From: Flavobacteriales bacterium
GTDB taxonomy: Bacteria; Bacteroidota; Bacteroidia; Flavobacteriales; Flavobacteriaceae
NCBI GenBank assembly: GCA_027003085.1
Contig: JALWYR010000026.1
Location: 1-27,585 of the forward strand
DNA length: 27,585 bases
Direction of reading: 5' to 3'
The position numbers and the translations under genes were made by a program. Positions 6,613 through 15,428 of this stretch are shown in pieces (positions within the stretch are counted from its first letter, which is position 1; each line of letters opens with the position of its first letter). The notes beneath the pieces were generated by a model that worked only from the letters and a program-made list of their open reading frames with translations, was not told the origin of the DNA and did not search any database.

Positions 6613-9600
6613 TCACAAAAACCCTCGTTCCGCTTTCCTAATGCTTGCCGTTTTTTGCTCCCAAGGATACGGAATGCCTTTGAGCTTGTATTGGTCGCGG
6701 TAGTCGTGCTTGGGATGTTTGAGGGCCAAGTAAATCAGGCGTTGCACCTCGCTGCGGATGTTCAATTGGTAGAGCAGCCGGTTTTTCATGCTCGGGTAAA
6801 CCCGGTTCGACAGGAAAACATAAACGATTTGCTCCTCGGGGTCGGCCCAAACCATGGTTCCGGTAAAGCCCTGATGACCAAAACTTTGAGCGGAAATTTC
6901 CTCGAAGGTAGGGCCTATTACGCCCTTGAACTGGCGCATGTCCCAACCCAAGCCGCGGCGCACGCTGTCGGTGGCAAAATAGCGGTGGCGGAACACCTTT
7001 TCCGTGCTGTCGCTAATGTAACGGCGTCCGCCGTAATAGCCGCCCTGCAAGTGCATTTGCATCACCTTGGCCAAATCCTCGGCATTGCCAAACAAGCCCG
7101 CATTGCCGTTTACGCCGTCCAACATGGCCGCACCCATATCGTGCACATAGCCGCGCAATTCCTGATGACGCCAGTAATCGTCCACCTCGGTGGGCACGAT
7201 TTTGCTCATGGGCGTATTTTTCCAAGGATTGTAGGTTAAGCTGTATGCGCCCATGGGTTTGTAGAATACCGAATCGGTGTAGCGATCCAAATCCGTATTG
7301 TAGCGTTCCAGCATGAATTTTTTCCACAAATAGAAGGGCAAACCGCTATACACGTATTTACGCTCCTCATATTGCGGTGCGTCCTTGATTTGCTGCCAAA
7401 TGGTGTCGGGATAGGTGGAAATGAGATAGAAATTCTTGGCCACCGTAATTTCGAAGCCGGGTTCTTTGCGGTAGCGGTAATACTTGCGCATAGGTTTTTT
7501 TGTCATGGGGTCGATGGTTTGCAGGTAGAACGGAATCCAGGATTTCATTTGCGCGTAGTGCGATAGCACCGAAATCACATCCAGGGTATCCTTGTTGCTG
7601 CCTTTGAGGTAAGGAAGCAAATCGCCCAGGCGGTCGGTGAGCTTGAAGCCGCCTTCGTCGTAGATACGCATCATGGACGTGGTGGCCGAAATGACCTTGG
7701 TTACCGAGGCCAAATCAAATACATCGCCGGTGCGGGTGGGTTCTTTGCCGTCGTAGCGGTGGTAGCCGTAGCTGCGCAAAAAGATGATACGCCCGTTGCG
7801 TGCGGCCAACACCACGCCGCCGGGTGCCGCCATGGTGTCCATCATAAATTGCATCAGCGAATCCACCTTGTTCAGCCGGTGGCTGTCCATATCCACCTGT
7901 TCGGGGAACCCGTAGGCCAAACGGCCGGTTTTTTGGGTGATTATGCCCGTGCCCACGGGATATTTTGCGTTCACGCTTACGGGTAATTTACCCCGGAACG
8001 GCAAAGCGCCGTAGAGCAATTGCGGCACGGCCCGTTGGGTGAAATCGTTGTTTTGGTAGGCCACCACCACACTGCGGCCGGGCAGTTCGTCCTTCCAAGG
8101 CAGCAGCGCATAGGGCGAGGTAAACACCACCAAAACCGAAGGTTTTGCGGCTGCTATCCGGTGGATGAGTTGGCGGGTGCGGTCGCTCAACGCATAGGGC
8201 TTCCAAGGGTTGGCCGTGTTTTTGAACACCGCCACAATCACGCGGTCATATTTTTGCAGGCGTTCCACATCTTTCTCGTCCGAAACGGCGATGCGCGTCA
8301 CGTGTTGGTATCTATTCAAGTAAGTGTAAAAAACACTATCGTTGGCGGCCTCCTCGCCCAGCGGAACGTAGGCCGTAGCTGGTTCCAAGGGCACAAAAGG
8401 CAAAAAGTTGTCCCGGTTTTTGACCAATGTAACCGCTTGTTCAAAGGCCGTTTGCACCAAGGCCGTATCCGTGGCCGTGGACAACCGTTTGGCGTTTTCA
8501 AGCGGACGGGCTTGATAATCGAACAAGCCGGCCCAAAATTTGGCCCGCAGGATTTTTTTTACCGATTCGGCCAAGCGGGCTTCGGTGATCACGCCTTCTT
8601 TGTATTTTTGCTTGAAGTAGGCCATGCTTTCCTCCACATCGCGCGGGAACAGAATCACATCGTTGCCGGCCAAAAAAGCTTTCAGGTTGGCCTCGCGCGG
8701 CGTGGTGTAGTCGGCCACGCCTTTCATGCCCATGGCATCGGTCATGATAATGCCACGGAAGCCGAGCCGTTTTTTGAGGATACCATCCACCATGCGCGGC
8801 GAAATGGTGGAAGGCACGCCCGTATAGTCCAAAGCCGGCACGCGCAGGTGGGCGACCATCACGCCCGTAAGCCCGCGCGGAATAAGGTATTTGTAGGGAT
8901 ACAGTTCCACCGAATCGATGCGCTCGTAGGAAAACAGCACACTGGGCAAGGTTTTGTGCGAATCCTTGCTCGTGTCGCCATGGCCGGGATAATGCTTGGC
9001 GGTGGTCAGGATGCCTTCGTCCTGCATACCTTGGGTGGCGGCCCAGCCCTTGCGGGCCACATTATCCTTGTCCTCCCCGAACGAACGGTTGCCTATGATG
9101 GGATTCAGCGGATTGGTGTTGATGTCCACATCGGGTGCGTAGTTCATCGAAAAACCTTCCAATTGCAACTGGCGTCCCATCCGTCGGGCTATGCGGTAAA
9201 CCAAACTGTCGTTGCGCAAGGCACCCAAAGTCATATTCCACGGATAGGCCAGCACCGAATCCTGTCGCATGGCCAGGCCCCATTCGGCATCGATGGCCGT
9301 GATGAGCGGAATGTCAGATATGGCTTGTATGTGGTTGTTCATGCGCAGATGATCCGAAGGATGTCCTTTCAGAAAGCCCACGCCGCCCACTTGCAAATCG
9401 CGCACATAGTGGTCCACTTTGGCCAGGTTTTCAGGCGTATAGGCCGAAGGGACGTGCACCATAAAAAGTTGGCCTATTTTCGCGTCCAAACTCATCCGGG
9501 CGTAGATACTGTCGATTTTTTGTTCGATGCGGTTGTTCAGGTAAAGCGGGTCGGGTTGTTGGGCCTGCAAGCCCTGCAAAAACATTACCGCCACCAGCCA

Positions 9601-9615
9601 GGCAATACGTTTCAT
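6613..9615 (-). CDS. Glycoside hydrolase family 3 / serine beta-lactamase-like fusion, secreted
   Basis: This two-domain exported hydrolase has about 1000 residues. A signal peptide (MKRIAWLVAVMFLQGLQA) fits the ATG at 9613-9615; another in-frame ATG lies two codons upstream. The N-terminal half is a GH3 domain of the NagZ beta-N-acetylglucosaminidase type: the loop KHYPGHGDTSKDSH (about 209-222) carries the Asp-His pair, and TDAM near 294-297 supplies the nucleophile Asp. The C-terminal half is a class C beta-lactamase/DD-peptidase-like serine hydrolase with SVTK near 639-642 and YSG near 758-760, where YxN is usual. A role in turnover or recycling of cell-wall muropeptides is inferred. Such fusions are known in Bacteroidota. 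The gene is monocistronic, with GC-rich intergenic DNA on both sides. Confidence 0.9.
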   Translation of the reverse strand: MKRIAWLVAVMFLQGLQAQQPDPLYLNNRIEQKIDSIYARMSLDAKIGQLFMVHVPSAYTPENLAKVDHYVRDLQVGGVGFLKGHPSDHLRMNNHIQAISDIPLITAIDAEWGLAMRQDSVLAYPWNMTLGALRNDSLVYRIARRMGRQLQLEGFSMNYAPDVDINTNPLNPIIGNRSFGEDKDNVARKGWAATQGMQDEGILTTAKHYPGHGDTSKDSHKTLPSVLFSYERIDSVELYPYKYLIPRGLTGVMVAHLRVPALDYTGVPSTISPRMVDGILKKRLGFRGIIMTDAMGMKGVADYTTPREANLKAFLAGNDVILFPRDVEESMAYFKQKYKEGVITEARLAESVKKILRAKFWAGLFDYQARPLENAKRLSTATDTALVQTAFEQAVTLVKNRDNFLPFVPLEPATAYVPLGEEAANDSVFYTYLNRYQHVTRIAVSDEKDVERLQKYDRVIVAVFKNTANPWKPYALSDRTRQLIHRIAAAKPSVLVVFTSPYALLPWKDELPGRSVVVAYQNNDFTQRAVPQLLYGALPFRGKLPVSVNAKYPVGTGIITQKTGRLAYGFPEQVDMDSHRLNKVDSLMQFMMDTMAAPGGVVLAARNGRIIFLRSYGYHRYDGKEPTRTGDVFDLASVTKVISATTSMMRIYDEGGFKLTDRLGDLLPYLKGSNKDTLDVISVLSHYAQMKSWIPFYLQTIDPMTKKPMRKYYRYRKEPGFEITVAKNFYLISTYPDTIWQQIKDAPQYEERKYVYSGLPFYLWKKFMLERYNTDLDRYTDSVFYKPMGAYSLTYNPWKNTPMSKIVPTEVDDYWRHQELRGYVHDMGAAMLDGVNGNAGLFGNAEDLAKVMQMHLQGGYYGGRRYISDSTEKVFRHRYFATDSVRRGLGWDMRQFKGVIGPTFEEISAQSFGHQGFTGTMVWADPEEQIVYVFLSNRVYPSMKNRLLYQLNIRSEVQRLIYLALKHPKHDYRDQYKLKGIPYPWEQKTASIRKAERGFL

Positions 9616-9763
9616 CGGCATGATTTTTTCAATCCGAATATTACGATTTTTCGCTCAAACGCCCAAGGAGATTAACGGATTCATTACCACAAAATTTTTT
9701 TATTTGGCGTCGCGGAGCCGTCGCCGCGCCAGGACATGCACCCGGCCGGGCGGTTTGTGGAAG

Positions 9764-9794
9764 CCGCTCAAAAGCCCGAAGGGCTTTGAAGCGG
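9764..9794 (-). terminator. Hairpin downstream of the esterase gene
   Basis: An imperfect 31-base inverted repeat has a perfect core AAAGCCC-GAA-GGGCTTT (9771-9787) and outer CCGCT/AGCGG arms. It starts 15 bases after the esterase stop. On the minus strand a TTTTTT precedes it instead of following it, so it is not a textbook intrinsic terminator. The T-run plus GCCC-TTC-GGGC layout resembles the leading edge of the GC-rich element at 6385-6606, so it may be a short version of that repeat. The rest of 9622-9763 is GC-rich and geneless. Confidence 0.35.
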
Positions 9795-9808
9795 ACAAAA
9801 AACATACC

Positions 9809-10438
9809 TTATTGTTTACTAAGCTGCGCATCAAACCACCGGGCCAAATCACGAATGTTTTCCTCGCTCAGGTAATGGCCTGTGGGATATTCTTTGTAGT
9901 GTGGGTCGTAACCATGCCCACGAAGGCGGTCGATGCTTTCGCGCGCCTTGTCCACGGGAATCACGTCATCGTAAAGCCCGTGCGAAACAAAAAGCCGCGG
10001 CTTGATGTGGGCCTGCAATGCGTAGGCGTTGGGAAGATAAGTGCTTAGTGCGGCCACCCAAGGGAATTTTTGCGGATGCCTATCGGCCAGCATGTAGGCC
10101 ATCATTCCGCCCTGACTAAAACCTAAAATAGCGGCTTGATCACGGTTGAGTTGTTGAAGTAGGGTTTGAACGCGTTTTTCCAAGTTGGTTAGTGCCAGCC
10201 GGACATCTTTGGGGCGGGCATGGATATTTCCGTCGTTGTCCACATGCAGCGGAAACCAGGCGTAGCCGCCAAAGGGCGTGTCCAAAGGAGCGCGCAAAGC
10301 CACGGGATACAAGTTGCCGGGTAAATCGGCAGCCAACATATAGAGGTCGGCTTCGTTGGCACCGTAGCCGTGAAGCATTAGCAAGGGAATTTGCCCCGGG
10401 GTAATGGGCGCGTCGGGATGAAGGATGCGCTCGTTCAT
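9809..10438 (-). CDS. Alpha/beta hydrolase, carboxylesterase/phospholipase (YpfH/Est) family
   Basis: A cytosolic serine esterase of 209 residues, typical for this compact abhydrolase family. The oxyanion-hole region MLHGYGANEADL is near residues 22-33, the nucleophile elbow GFSQGG near 105-110, the acid in HGLYDDVIP near 154-162, and the catalytic His in YPTGHYLSE near 185-193. No signal peptide is present. The substrate cannot be told from sequence; short acyl esters or lysophospholipids are usual. The ATG shares one base with the stop codon of the upstream LysM gene (TAATG), so the two are cotranscribed and probably translationally coupled. Confidence 0.88.
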   Translation of the reverse strand: MNERILHPDAPITPGQIPLLMLHGYGANEADLYMLAADLPGNLYPVALRAPLDTPFGGYAWFPLHVDNDGNIHARPKDVRLALTNLEKRVQTLLQQLNRDQAAILGFSQGGMMAYMLADRHPQKFPWVAALSTYLPNAYALQAHIKPRLFVSHGLYDDVIPVDKARESIDRLRGHGYDPHYKEYPTGHYLSEENIRDLARWFDAQLSKQ

Positions 10439-12531
10439 TAGTCCACTTGTTGGGGCGTCAGGTGGCTGTCGATCAGGATGATGTATGAGGCCGTATTACG
10501 GAATCCGTTTTGGGGATTGAAACCATAGAGGAAAATGCGGTCGCTTTGTTCGGTTTTACCAAAACGTTTCAGCCCGTCGAACAGGTTGACGGCATTGGCC
10601 CGGCGGAGCACCAAATCCATGGTGGTGTCGAATCCGTTGAGCACGGTGGCCGTGGGCAAAAGGCCATATTTATGGCGTATGTATTGCCGCACACGCGGGT
10701 CGGCTTGCAATCGTTTGCGCGAAGGGAAATGCAAGCGAATGGCGGCCATTTGTTTCAGGTCGAATTTGTCCAAAGCACGCAATTCTTCCAGCATAAATGC
10801 TTCCAGCCTGAAATCGGCCGACAGGCCGTCCAAGGCCGAAATAAGGTTAGCCACCAACGACCGGTCTTTGGTAACCAAAACAATGCGGTTGAATTTGGCT
10901 TTGCTCAGTTTAGCCCGTAAATCTTCGATGCGCACCCAATTGCCGTGCTTGGATTTACGCACTTCCAATTTGTTGAGCGTGCCCAGGCGGCTCATAACTG
11001 TGTCGGCCGTAGCCGCGGATTGTTCATCATAAATTACCAGAATCCGGCCGTCGTTGTTCACTTCATCGATATAGGCCAGCATATGATTGGCCAAGGATGC
11101 GGAATCGCTCACCGTTTGCACCAGGTTGGGATAGCCGGTGCCTTTGTATCCGGGCACCACAACGGGTGTGTTGAAATACATCAGGGCTTCGCCCGTTTTG
11201 CTAATATTTTGAGGAAACACGGGGCCCAGAACAAAATCGTAGTCCGAAAGGTCGTTATTCAGTAATATTTTTTCGGTTTGTTTTGCATCGGCCTTGGTGT
11301 CGAACACATCCATTTGAATACGAAAGCCCATGGCTTCCAAGCTGTCTTTGGCGGCGCGAATGCCGGCATAATAATCGGTAACCTTGTCGCGCAGCAGCGA
11401 AATGCAGGCTTTGCCTGTGCTGTCGGAGCGTTTGAATTGGTCCAAGCGGAACGGCAATAGCACGGCCACGCGGTAAACCGTATCCTTGCGGGCGTTTTCC
11501 ACCAGGTTGGTAACAAATTCCTTGGGTTTAAGCCGCTTGACAATGCGAATAAACAAGGGTGCGTTGATGTCGAACACCACTTCGAAATCGGGTTTGGGAA
11601 TGCGCAGGGTCATTCCGGCTTTGAGCCCGTCGGCCAATTGCGGATTGTATTTGAGCAAATCCGATGTGGTGATGTTATAACGCTTGGTCAAGCTGTAAAC
11701 CGTTTCTTTGGGCGCCACCTTGTGGTAAAAGAAACGGCCATCGTCCGAAGCCTTTTCGCCGGTTTGGGTTTTGCGCGGAATGCGAATGATTTGTCCGGCT
11801 TTAAGCCCTTCGGTAAGTTCGGGATTGGCACGTATGAGTTCTTCCTGGCTAATGCCGTATTGTTTGCTCAGTCCGAACACCGTTTCCAGGGGTTGCACTT
11901 CGTGGTAGATATATTTTTTTTCGTCGCGCGAATGAATTTCGGCACGATTTTTGGGCACCACCAGCTCCTGGTTTACTTGCAAAGGCTTGCCTTTAATTTC
12001 GGGGTTGAGCCGTTCCAGGTCTTCGACCGTGATGCCGTGCTTGTAAGCCACACGCCATTTGCCTTCTTTGGGTTTGACCGTGTAAAAGGTGTAACGCGTG
12101 GTGTCGATACGCCGGTGCGGGTCGGGCAGGATGGGAATGATAATGATTTGCCCCAATTTGATATTGTTGGGTTCGATGCGGTTTACCGCCACAATATCGT
12201 CCACCGTGGTATTGTATTGGCGCGAAATGCTGAAAAGTGTTTCGTTTTCACCCACGGTGTGGTATTTGAATCCTACATAATGTTTTTCGGCTTGCAAAGT
12301 GTCGAGCACGGTTTTTCCGAGCGGAATATTGATAATGTCGCCCGGATGGATGTTTTCGGTAATACCGGGGTTGTATTTAATAATCTTGTAAGGCGTTACT
12401 TTATACTTCCTGGCAATGGACAAAAGGGTTTCCTTGGGCTTGACCTCGTGTTTGATTATTTGCACATCGTCTTGTGCCCGCAAAACGAAAACCGGAAGGA
12501 TAATAATCAACAAAAAAAATCGACGTAACAT
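10438..12531 (-). CDS. LysM-repeat protein with periplasmic-binding-protein-like C-terminal domain
   Basis: A secreted 697-residue protein. The signal peptide MLRRFFLLIIILPVFVLRA precedes five LysM repeats (roughly residues 28-72, 88-133, 147-193, 206-252 and 268-314), each with the pattern of xHxVxPxET followed by NPxLxxGLKAGQ and IP. LysM repeats bind GlcNAc-containing glycans such as peptidoglycan. From about residue 350 (YRVAVLLPFRLDQF) to the end, the sequence resembles type I periplasmic binding proteins such as the branched-chain amino-acid receptors (VLGPVFPQN, VVPGYKGTGYPN, ILVIYDEQS). No transporter genes are nearby, so a role in ligand sensing or envelope attachment is only inferred. 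The gene follows clpS by 20 bases and overlaps the esterase gene by one base. Confidence 0.85.
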   Translation of the reverse strand: MLRRFFLLIIILPVFVLRAQDDVQIIKHEVKPKETLLSIARKYKVTPYKIIKYNPGITENIHPGDIINIPLGKTVLDTLQAEKHYVGFKYHTVGENETLFSISRQYNTTVDDIVAVNRIEPNNIKLGQIIIIPILPDPHRRIDTTRYTFYTVKPKEGKWRVAYKHGITVEDLERLNPEIKGKPLQVNQELVVPKNRAEIHSRDEKKYIYHEVQPLETVFGLSKQYGISQEELIRANPELTEGLKAGQIIRIPRKTQTGEKASDDGRFFYHKVAPKETVYSLTKRYNITTSDLLKYNPQLADGLKAGMTLRIPKPDFEVVFDINAPLFIRIVKRLKPKEFVTNLVENARKDTVYRVAVLLPFRLDQFKRSDSTGKACISLLRDKVTDYYAGIRAAKDSLEAMGFRIQMDVFDTKADAKQTEKILLNNDLSDYDFVLGPVFPQNISKTGEALMYFNTPVVVPGYKGTGYPNLVQTVSDSASLANHMLAYIDEVNNDGRILVIYDEQSAATADTVMSRLGTLNKLEVRKSKHGNWVRIEDLRAKLSKAKFNRIVLVTKDRSLVANLISALDGLSADFRLEAFMLEELRALDKFDLKQMAAIRLHFPSRKRLQADPRVRQYIRHKYGLLPTATVLNGFDTTMDLVLRRANAVNLFDGLKRFGKTEQSDRIFLYGFNPQNGFRNTASYIILIDSHLTPQQVD

Positions 12532-12551
12532 ATCACGAGGTTCCCTGATAA

Positions 12552-12821
12552 TTAAACAATTTCAACACTTAGCCCGTGGTCGAGCAATGCCCCGGCTATG
12601 GGTTCCAGTTCGGTATAGCTACCTTCCTTGACGGCACATTTACCGCGCAAATGGGTAAGCCAGGCACACTGTTCGGCTTGTTCTTCGGTGAGGCCGCAAT
12701 ATTCCATAAGCATCACAATCACATGTTCGAAGGTATTGAAGTCATCGTTGAACAATATCAACCGATGGACTTTTTGGTCTTTGAGTTGCTGGTTATTCTG
12801 TGAAAAGGTTTTTTCTTGCAT
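12552..12821 (-). CDS. clpS: ATP-dependent Clp protease adaptor ClpS
   Basis: The adaptor delivers N-degron substrates to the Clp protease. At 89 residues it has the expected small size: a flexible N-terminal tail followed by the core fold. The signature HRLILFNDDFNTFEHVIVML contains the NDDxxT/F substrate pocket, and a cysteine and histidine follow in the EQAEQCAWLTHLRGKC helix region. The ATG at 12821 is about 30 bases downstream of a good promoter, and the LysM gene follows after 20 bases. Confidence 0.95.
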   Translation of the reverse strand: MQEKTFSQNNQQLKDQKVHRLILFNDDFNTFEHVIVMLMEYCGLTEEQAEQCAWLTHLRGKCAVKEGSYTELEPIAGALLDHGLSVEIV

Positions 12822-12850
12822 AAGAATGGGATTAGCCTTTTTGGGTCTAA

Positions 12851-12882
12851 CAAAATTATATTTTTTTCCCTAGTCTAACAAA
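12851..12882 (-). promoter_or_regulatory. Bacteroidota-type promoter of the clpS operon
   Basis: On the minus strand TTTG (12879-12882) is followed after 20 bases by TAATTTTG (12851-12858), an exact TTTG-N20-TAnnTTTG. Transcription would start near 12845, about 24 bases before the clpS ATG. The boxes overlap the last codons of prmA, so clpS can be expressed apart from the nusB-prmA operon. Confidence 0.65.
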
Positions 12883-13707
12883 TTCAATGCCAATCCAGGC
12901 GTTTTTTTCGAGCCGGCGATTTTCGTGCCAAATGTTTCCCGGCAACCGGTTACGGATGGCAGGTAAATCCGCAGCAAAAAAACCACTGAGCATCAATCGT
13001 CCGCCCGGCTTAACCTTGCGGGTATAGGCATCCAAATCCCTGAGGATGATATTGCGGTTGATATTGGCTACGAAAATATCGACAGGGGGCAAGCTTTCCA
13101 GGATTCCGGCGCCGCCCAGAAAGGCTTGGATTTTACGGCATTCGTTGTGTTCGAAATTTTCAAGCATATTTTCATAGGCCCAAGCATCGTTGTCAATGGC
13201 ATAAATTTCCCGGGCACAGGTTTTTTCGGCCAATATGGCCAAAACGCCGGTTCCGCTACCCATGTCTATAAGTGTTTTGCCATCTAAATCGGTATCGGCC
13301 AAAAGCCTGAGCATCAGTTCGGTGGTTTCGTGATGACCGGTTCCGAAACTCATTTTGGGCGTTATCCTTATTTCGAGCAATCCCCCGGGCGCCGGCGGGT
13401 GGAACTCGGCCCCAATGTAAATGCGGTCGTCGATAGTTACGGCCGGGTATTGTTTTTCCCATTCGGCGTTCCAATTGCGTTGTTCGATCAGTTTGACCGA
13501 ATAAACCGGATTGATACCCGTTTGTTCCCAAAGTGATTGCAAGATTTTTTCATCAAATCGCGAGGCAGGAATATAGGCCACCAATTCCTGCGGCTCTTCA
13601 ACAAAACCTTCGACACCCGATTGTGCAGCGAAATACATAAGGATTTCGCGTTGCCCGGGATCATCGGTTTTAATGCGTATTTCGTAATAGGGTTCGTATG
13701 CCGTCAT
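12856..13707 (-). CDS. prmA: Ribosomal protein L11 methyltransferase
   Basis: The enzyme trimethylates ribosomal protein L11 with S-adenosylmethionine. The ATG at 13707 gives 283 residues, close to family length; an in-frame TTG two codons upstream is a less likely start. The N-terminal substrate-recognition part begins YEPYYEIRIKT. The methyltransferase core shows TPKMSFGTGHHETT, the SAM loop LIDMGSGTGVLAILA, the acidic AIDNDAWAYENM and VANINRNII (the NxN-type motif IV). The start lies 38 bases inside the preceding membrane-protein gene, so translation is probably coupled to it. Confidence 0.93.
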   Translation of the reverse strand: MTAYEPYYEIRIKTDDPGQREILMYFAAQSGVEGFVEEPQELVAYIPASRFDEKILQSLWEQTGINPVYSVKLIEQRNWNAEWEKQYPAVTIDDRIYIGAEFHPPAPGGLLEIRITPKMSFGTGHHETTELMLRLLADTDLDGKTLIDMGSGTGVLAILAEKTCAREIYAIDNDAWAYENMLENFEHNECRKIQAFLGGAGILESLPPVDIFVANINRNIILRDLDAYTRKVKPGGRLMLSGFFAADLPAIRNRLPGNIWHENRRLEKNAWIGIEFVRLGKKI

Positions 13708-14887
13708 AAACAATTAAACTGATTCCGGTATACATAAAGGCCGTTGCCCAAAAAATCCAGGAAGCCATGGCTTCGGGGATGCTTATTTTCCACCAAATCA
13801 AGAAGCCACGTGCAAAAATCAACGTGTCCATCCAAACGAATCCGGCAAAAAACAGGCGGAAAAACAAGGGGCGTAAACTGCCGATTTTTTGCATATCGGC
13901 CCACCAAAGCAAAAACACCGAATAAATACCCAAAAATACCCAATGCAAATAGCCGATGATCAAATCGCGTATGCGGTAGGCCAGCTGAGCAAAGTAGGGA
14001 CACGAAGCGGTAAATTGGAAAATCACTTTAAGGACCAAACCGAACAAAAGAATATAAAACATTTGCTTTTGGATGCGGTTGAAATGCAAAATCTTTATTT
14101 CGTCCCATATTTTCCCAAACAAAAGCCACAATCCGGCCGCTTCGCAAAAAACGCTCAACATGGCCAGGAAATTAACCCAAAGGGGCGGTTGAGTCCACAA
14201 AGTGTTGGTCAAATAACCCATCAATACGCCACAAAGCAACAGCCGGTTTATCCGGAGGATAAATTTTCCGGTAAATCGTATACCTTTTGCTTCAAATAAA
14301 TAAGCCACAAGTGCCAATAATCCCAGGAAAAACCATCCGTTGTATTGAAAGTGCAAGTAAAAATAAATGTCCAGGTTATACCAAATACTTTTCTTGCCCA
14401 GCATCACCATCACCGGGCCAAGCATCCAAGGCGAAATACCGGAAAGCAACATCATCCACACTGCACTGCGGCCCAGCCGGTAGCTGAGCGGAAAGCGCCG
14501 CCGGGTTTCTTGCGGAATTTTACCGAACCAAAAAGCCCAAACATAGGTTCCCAGCAGAAACAACGACAGGAAAGCTATGGAAAAGCCCTTATAACCTTGC
14601 AGCGGAAAGCTTATCAACATGCCGGCCACCATGGCTTGCGAAAAAACAAAAAGATTACGGAATGACTTTTGTTCCAAACGTCCGGGCATCAGGGCGTAGG
14701 TAAGCATCAACATAAATCCCGCATGCAGCCAACCCAAAAAAGCCGCATGCGAGTGGGCATGCAGCCAATAGGTATACCGGAATCCTGCCATGGGCCGGAA
14801 CAAATGCCACCTGAGAAGAAGTCCGTAGGTGGCAATGAGCAGCCAAAATACCAGTGCAACAAGCCAATATGCCCGCAGGCGTTTCAT
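13670..14887 (-). CDS. Polytopic membrane protein, distant cytochrome oxidase subunit I-like
   Basis: A 405-residue, strongly hydrophobic protein with about eleven to twelve likely membrane spans. Regularly placed histidines recall heme-copper oxidase subunit I: WLHAHSHAAFLGWLH near the second helix, YLHFQYNGWFFLG mid-protein and IGYLHWVFLGIYS later. From memory, similar short subunit-I-like proteins occur in Bacteroidota and are annotated as hypothetical or oxidase-like. No subunit II, heme-c motif or assembly gene is nearby, so an oxidase role is not established. The ATG at 14887 shares its A with the DUF1573 stop codon (TGATG), which fixes the start and indicates coupling. Confidence 0.65.
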   Translation of the reverse strand: MKRLRAYWLVALVFWLLIATYGLLLRWHLFRPMAGFRYTYWLHAHSHAAFLGWLHAGFMLMLTYALMPGRLEQKSFRNLFVFSQAMVAGMLISFPLQGYKGFSIAFLSLFLLGTYVWAFWFGKIPQETRRRFPLSYRLGRSAVWMMLLSGISPWMLGPVMVMLGKKSIWYNLDIYFYLHFQYNGWFFLGLLALVAYLFEAKGIRFTGKFILRINRLLLCGVLMGYLTNTLWTQPPLWVNFLAMLSVFCEAAGLWLLFGKIWDEIKILHFNRIQKQMFYILLFGLVLKVIFQFTASCPYFAQLAYRIRDLIIGYLHWVFLGIYSVFLLWWADMQKIGSLRPLFFRLFFAGFVWMDTLIFARGFLIWWKISIPEAMASWIFWATAFMYTGISLIVYDGIRTLLRNTH

Positions 14888-15426
14888 CAAATGCGTTCGC
14901 CTTTTTTACCGGGTTTTTCTTTGGGAAGGAGCGGAGGCAAGCGCTTGGCTTTGGAAGGAAGTTTACTTGCCGGTTTTTGAGCGCCGTCTTTGGGTTTGAT
15001 TTGGGCTTTGATGCGCAAAATGTGCGTTAAGTTTTTTTCGTTACTGTGAATGGTGATGGTTTTTGTTTGACGGCCTGTTTTATGGTTGGTGTTGAATACC
15101 ACTTTGATTATACCGCTATCGCCCGGTTTGATAGGATTTTTTGGCCATTCGGGCACGGTGCATCCGCAGGAGGAGCGCACCTTGGAAATAATGAGTGTGG
15201 CATTACCCGTGTTTTTGAAACGGAAAACAGTGTCCAGAATTTCGCCTTCGTTGTGGTTTCCGAAGTCAATTTCTTCGGTATCGAAGGTCATCACCGGAAA
15301 TTTGGTTTGGTCGTTGAGTTCCTGTTTGGCTTTTTGGAGGTTGTCTTTGTTGATTTTTTTCGACGGGTCGTTTTGACAACTCATCCATAAGCCGGTCAAA
15401 AGCAGAAGGAGAATGAATTTTTTCAT
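14887..15426 (-). CDS. DUF1573 lipoprotein
   Basis: A 179-residue protein with a short hydrophobic leader ending in GLWMSC, which reads as a lipobox with Cys16 as the lipidated residue. The mature part contains one DUF1573 immunoglobulin-like domain: FDTEEIDFGNHNEGE, FRFKNTGNATLIISKV, SSCGCTVPEWPKNPIKPG and KTITIHSNE. The C-terminal tail (PASKLPSKAKRLPPLLPKE) is lysine- and proline-rich. The molecular function of DUF1573 proteins is unknown; they are periplasmic or surface-anchored and very common in Bacteroidota, often directly after nusB as here (2-base gap). Confidence 0.88.
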   Translation of the reverse strand: MKKFILLLLLTGLWMSCQNDPSKKINKDNLQKAKQELNDQTKFPVMTFDTEEIDFGNHNEGEILDTVFRFKNTGNATLIISKVRSSCGCTVPEWPKNPIKPGDSGIIKVVFNTNHKTGRQTKTITIHSNEKNLTHILRIKAQIKPKDGAQKPASKLPSKAKRLPPLLPKEKPGKKGERI

Positions 15427-15428
15427 GG

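Noticed and set aside
8020..9675. Long open frame on the plus strand (551 codons)
   Set aside because: It is antisense to the GH3/serine-hydrolase gene, whose catalytic motifs and signal peptide are clear. The antisense translation is rich in His/Gly/Arg with no recognisable domain.
11638..12528. Plus-strand open frame of 296 codons opposite the LysM gene
   Set aside because: It mirrors the LysM repeats on the other strand; the translation shows no domain and no start context.
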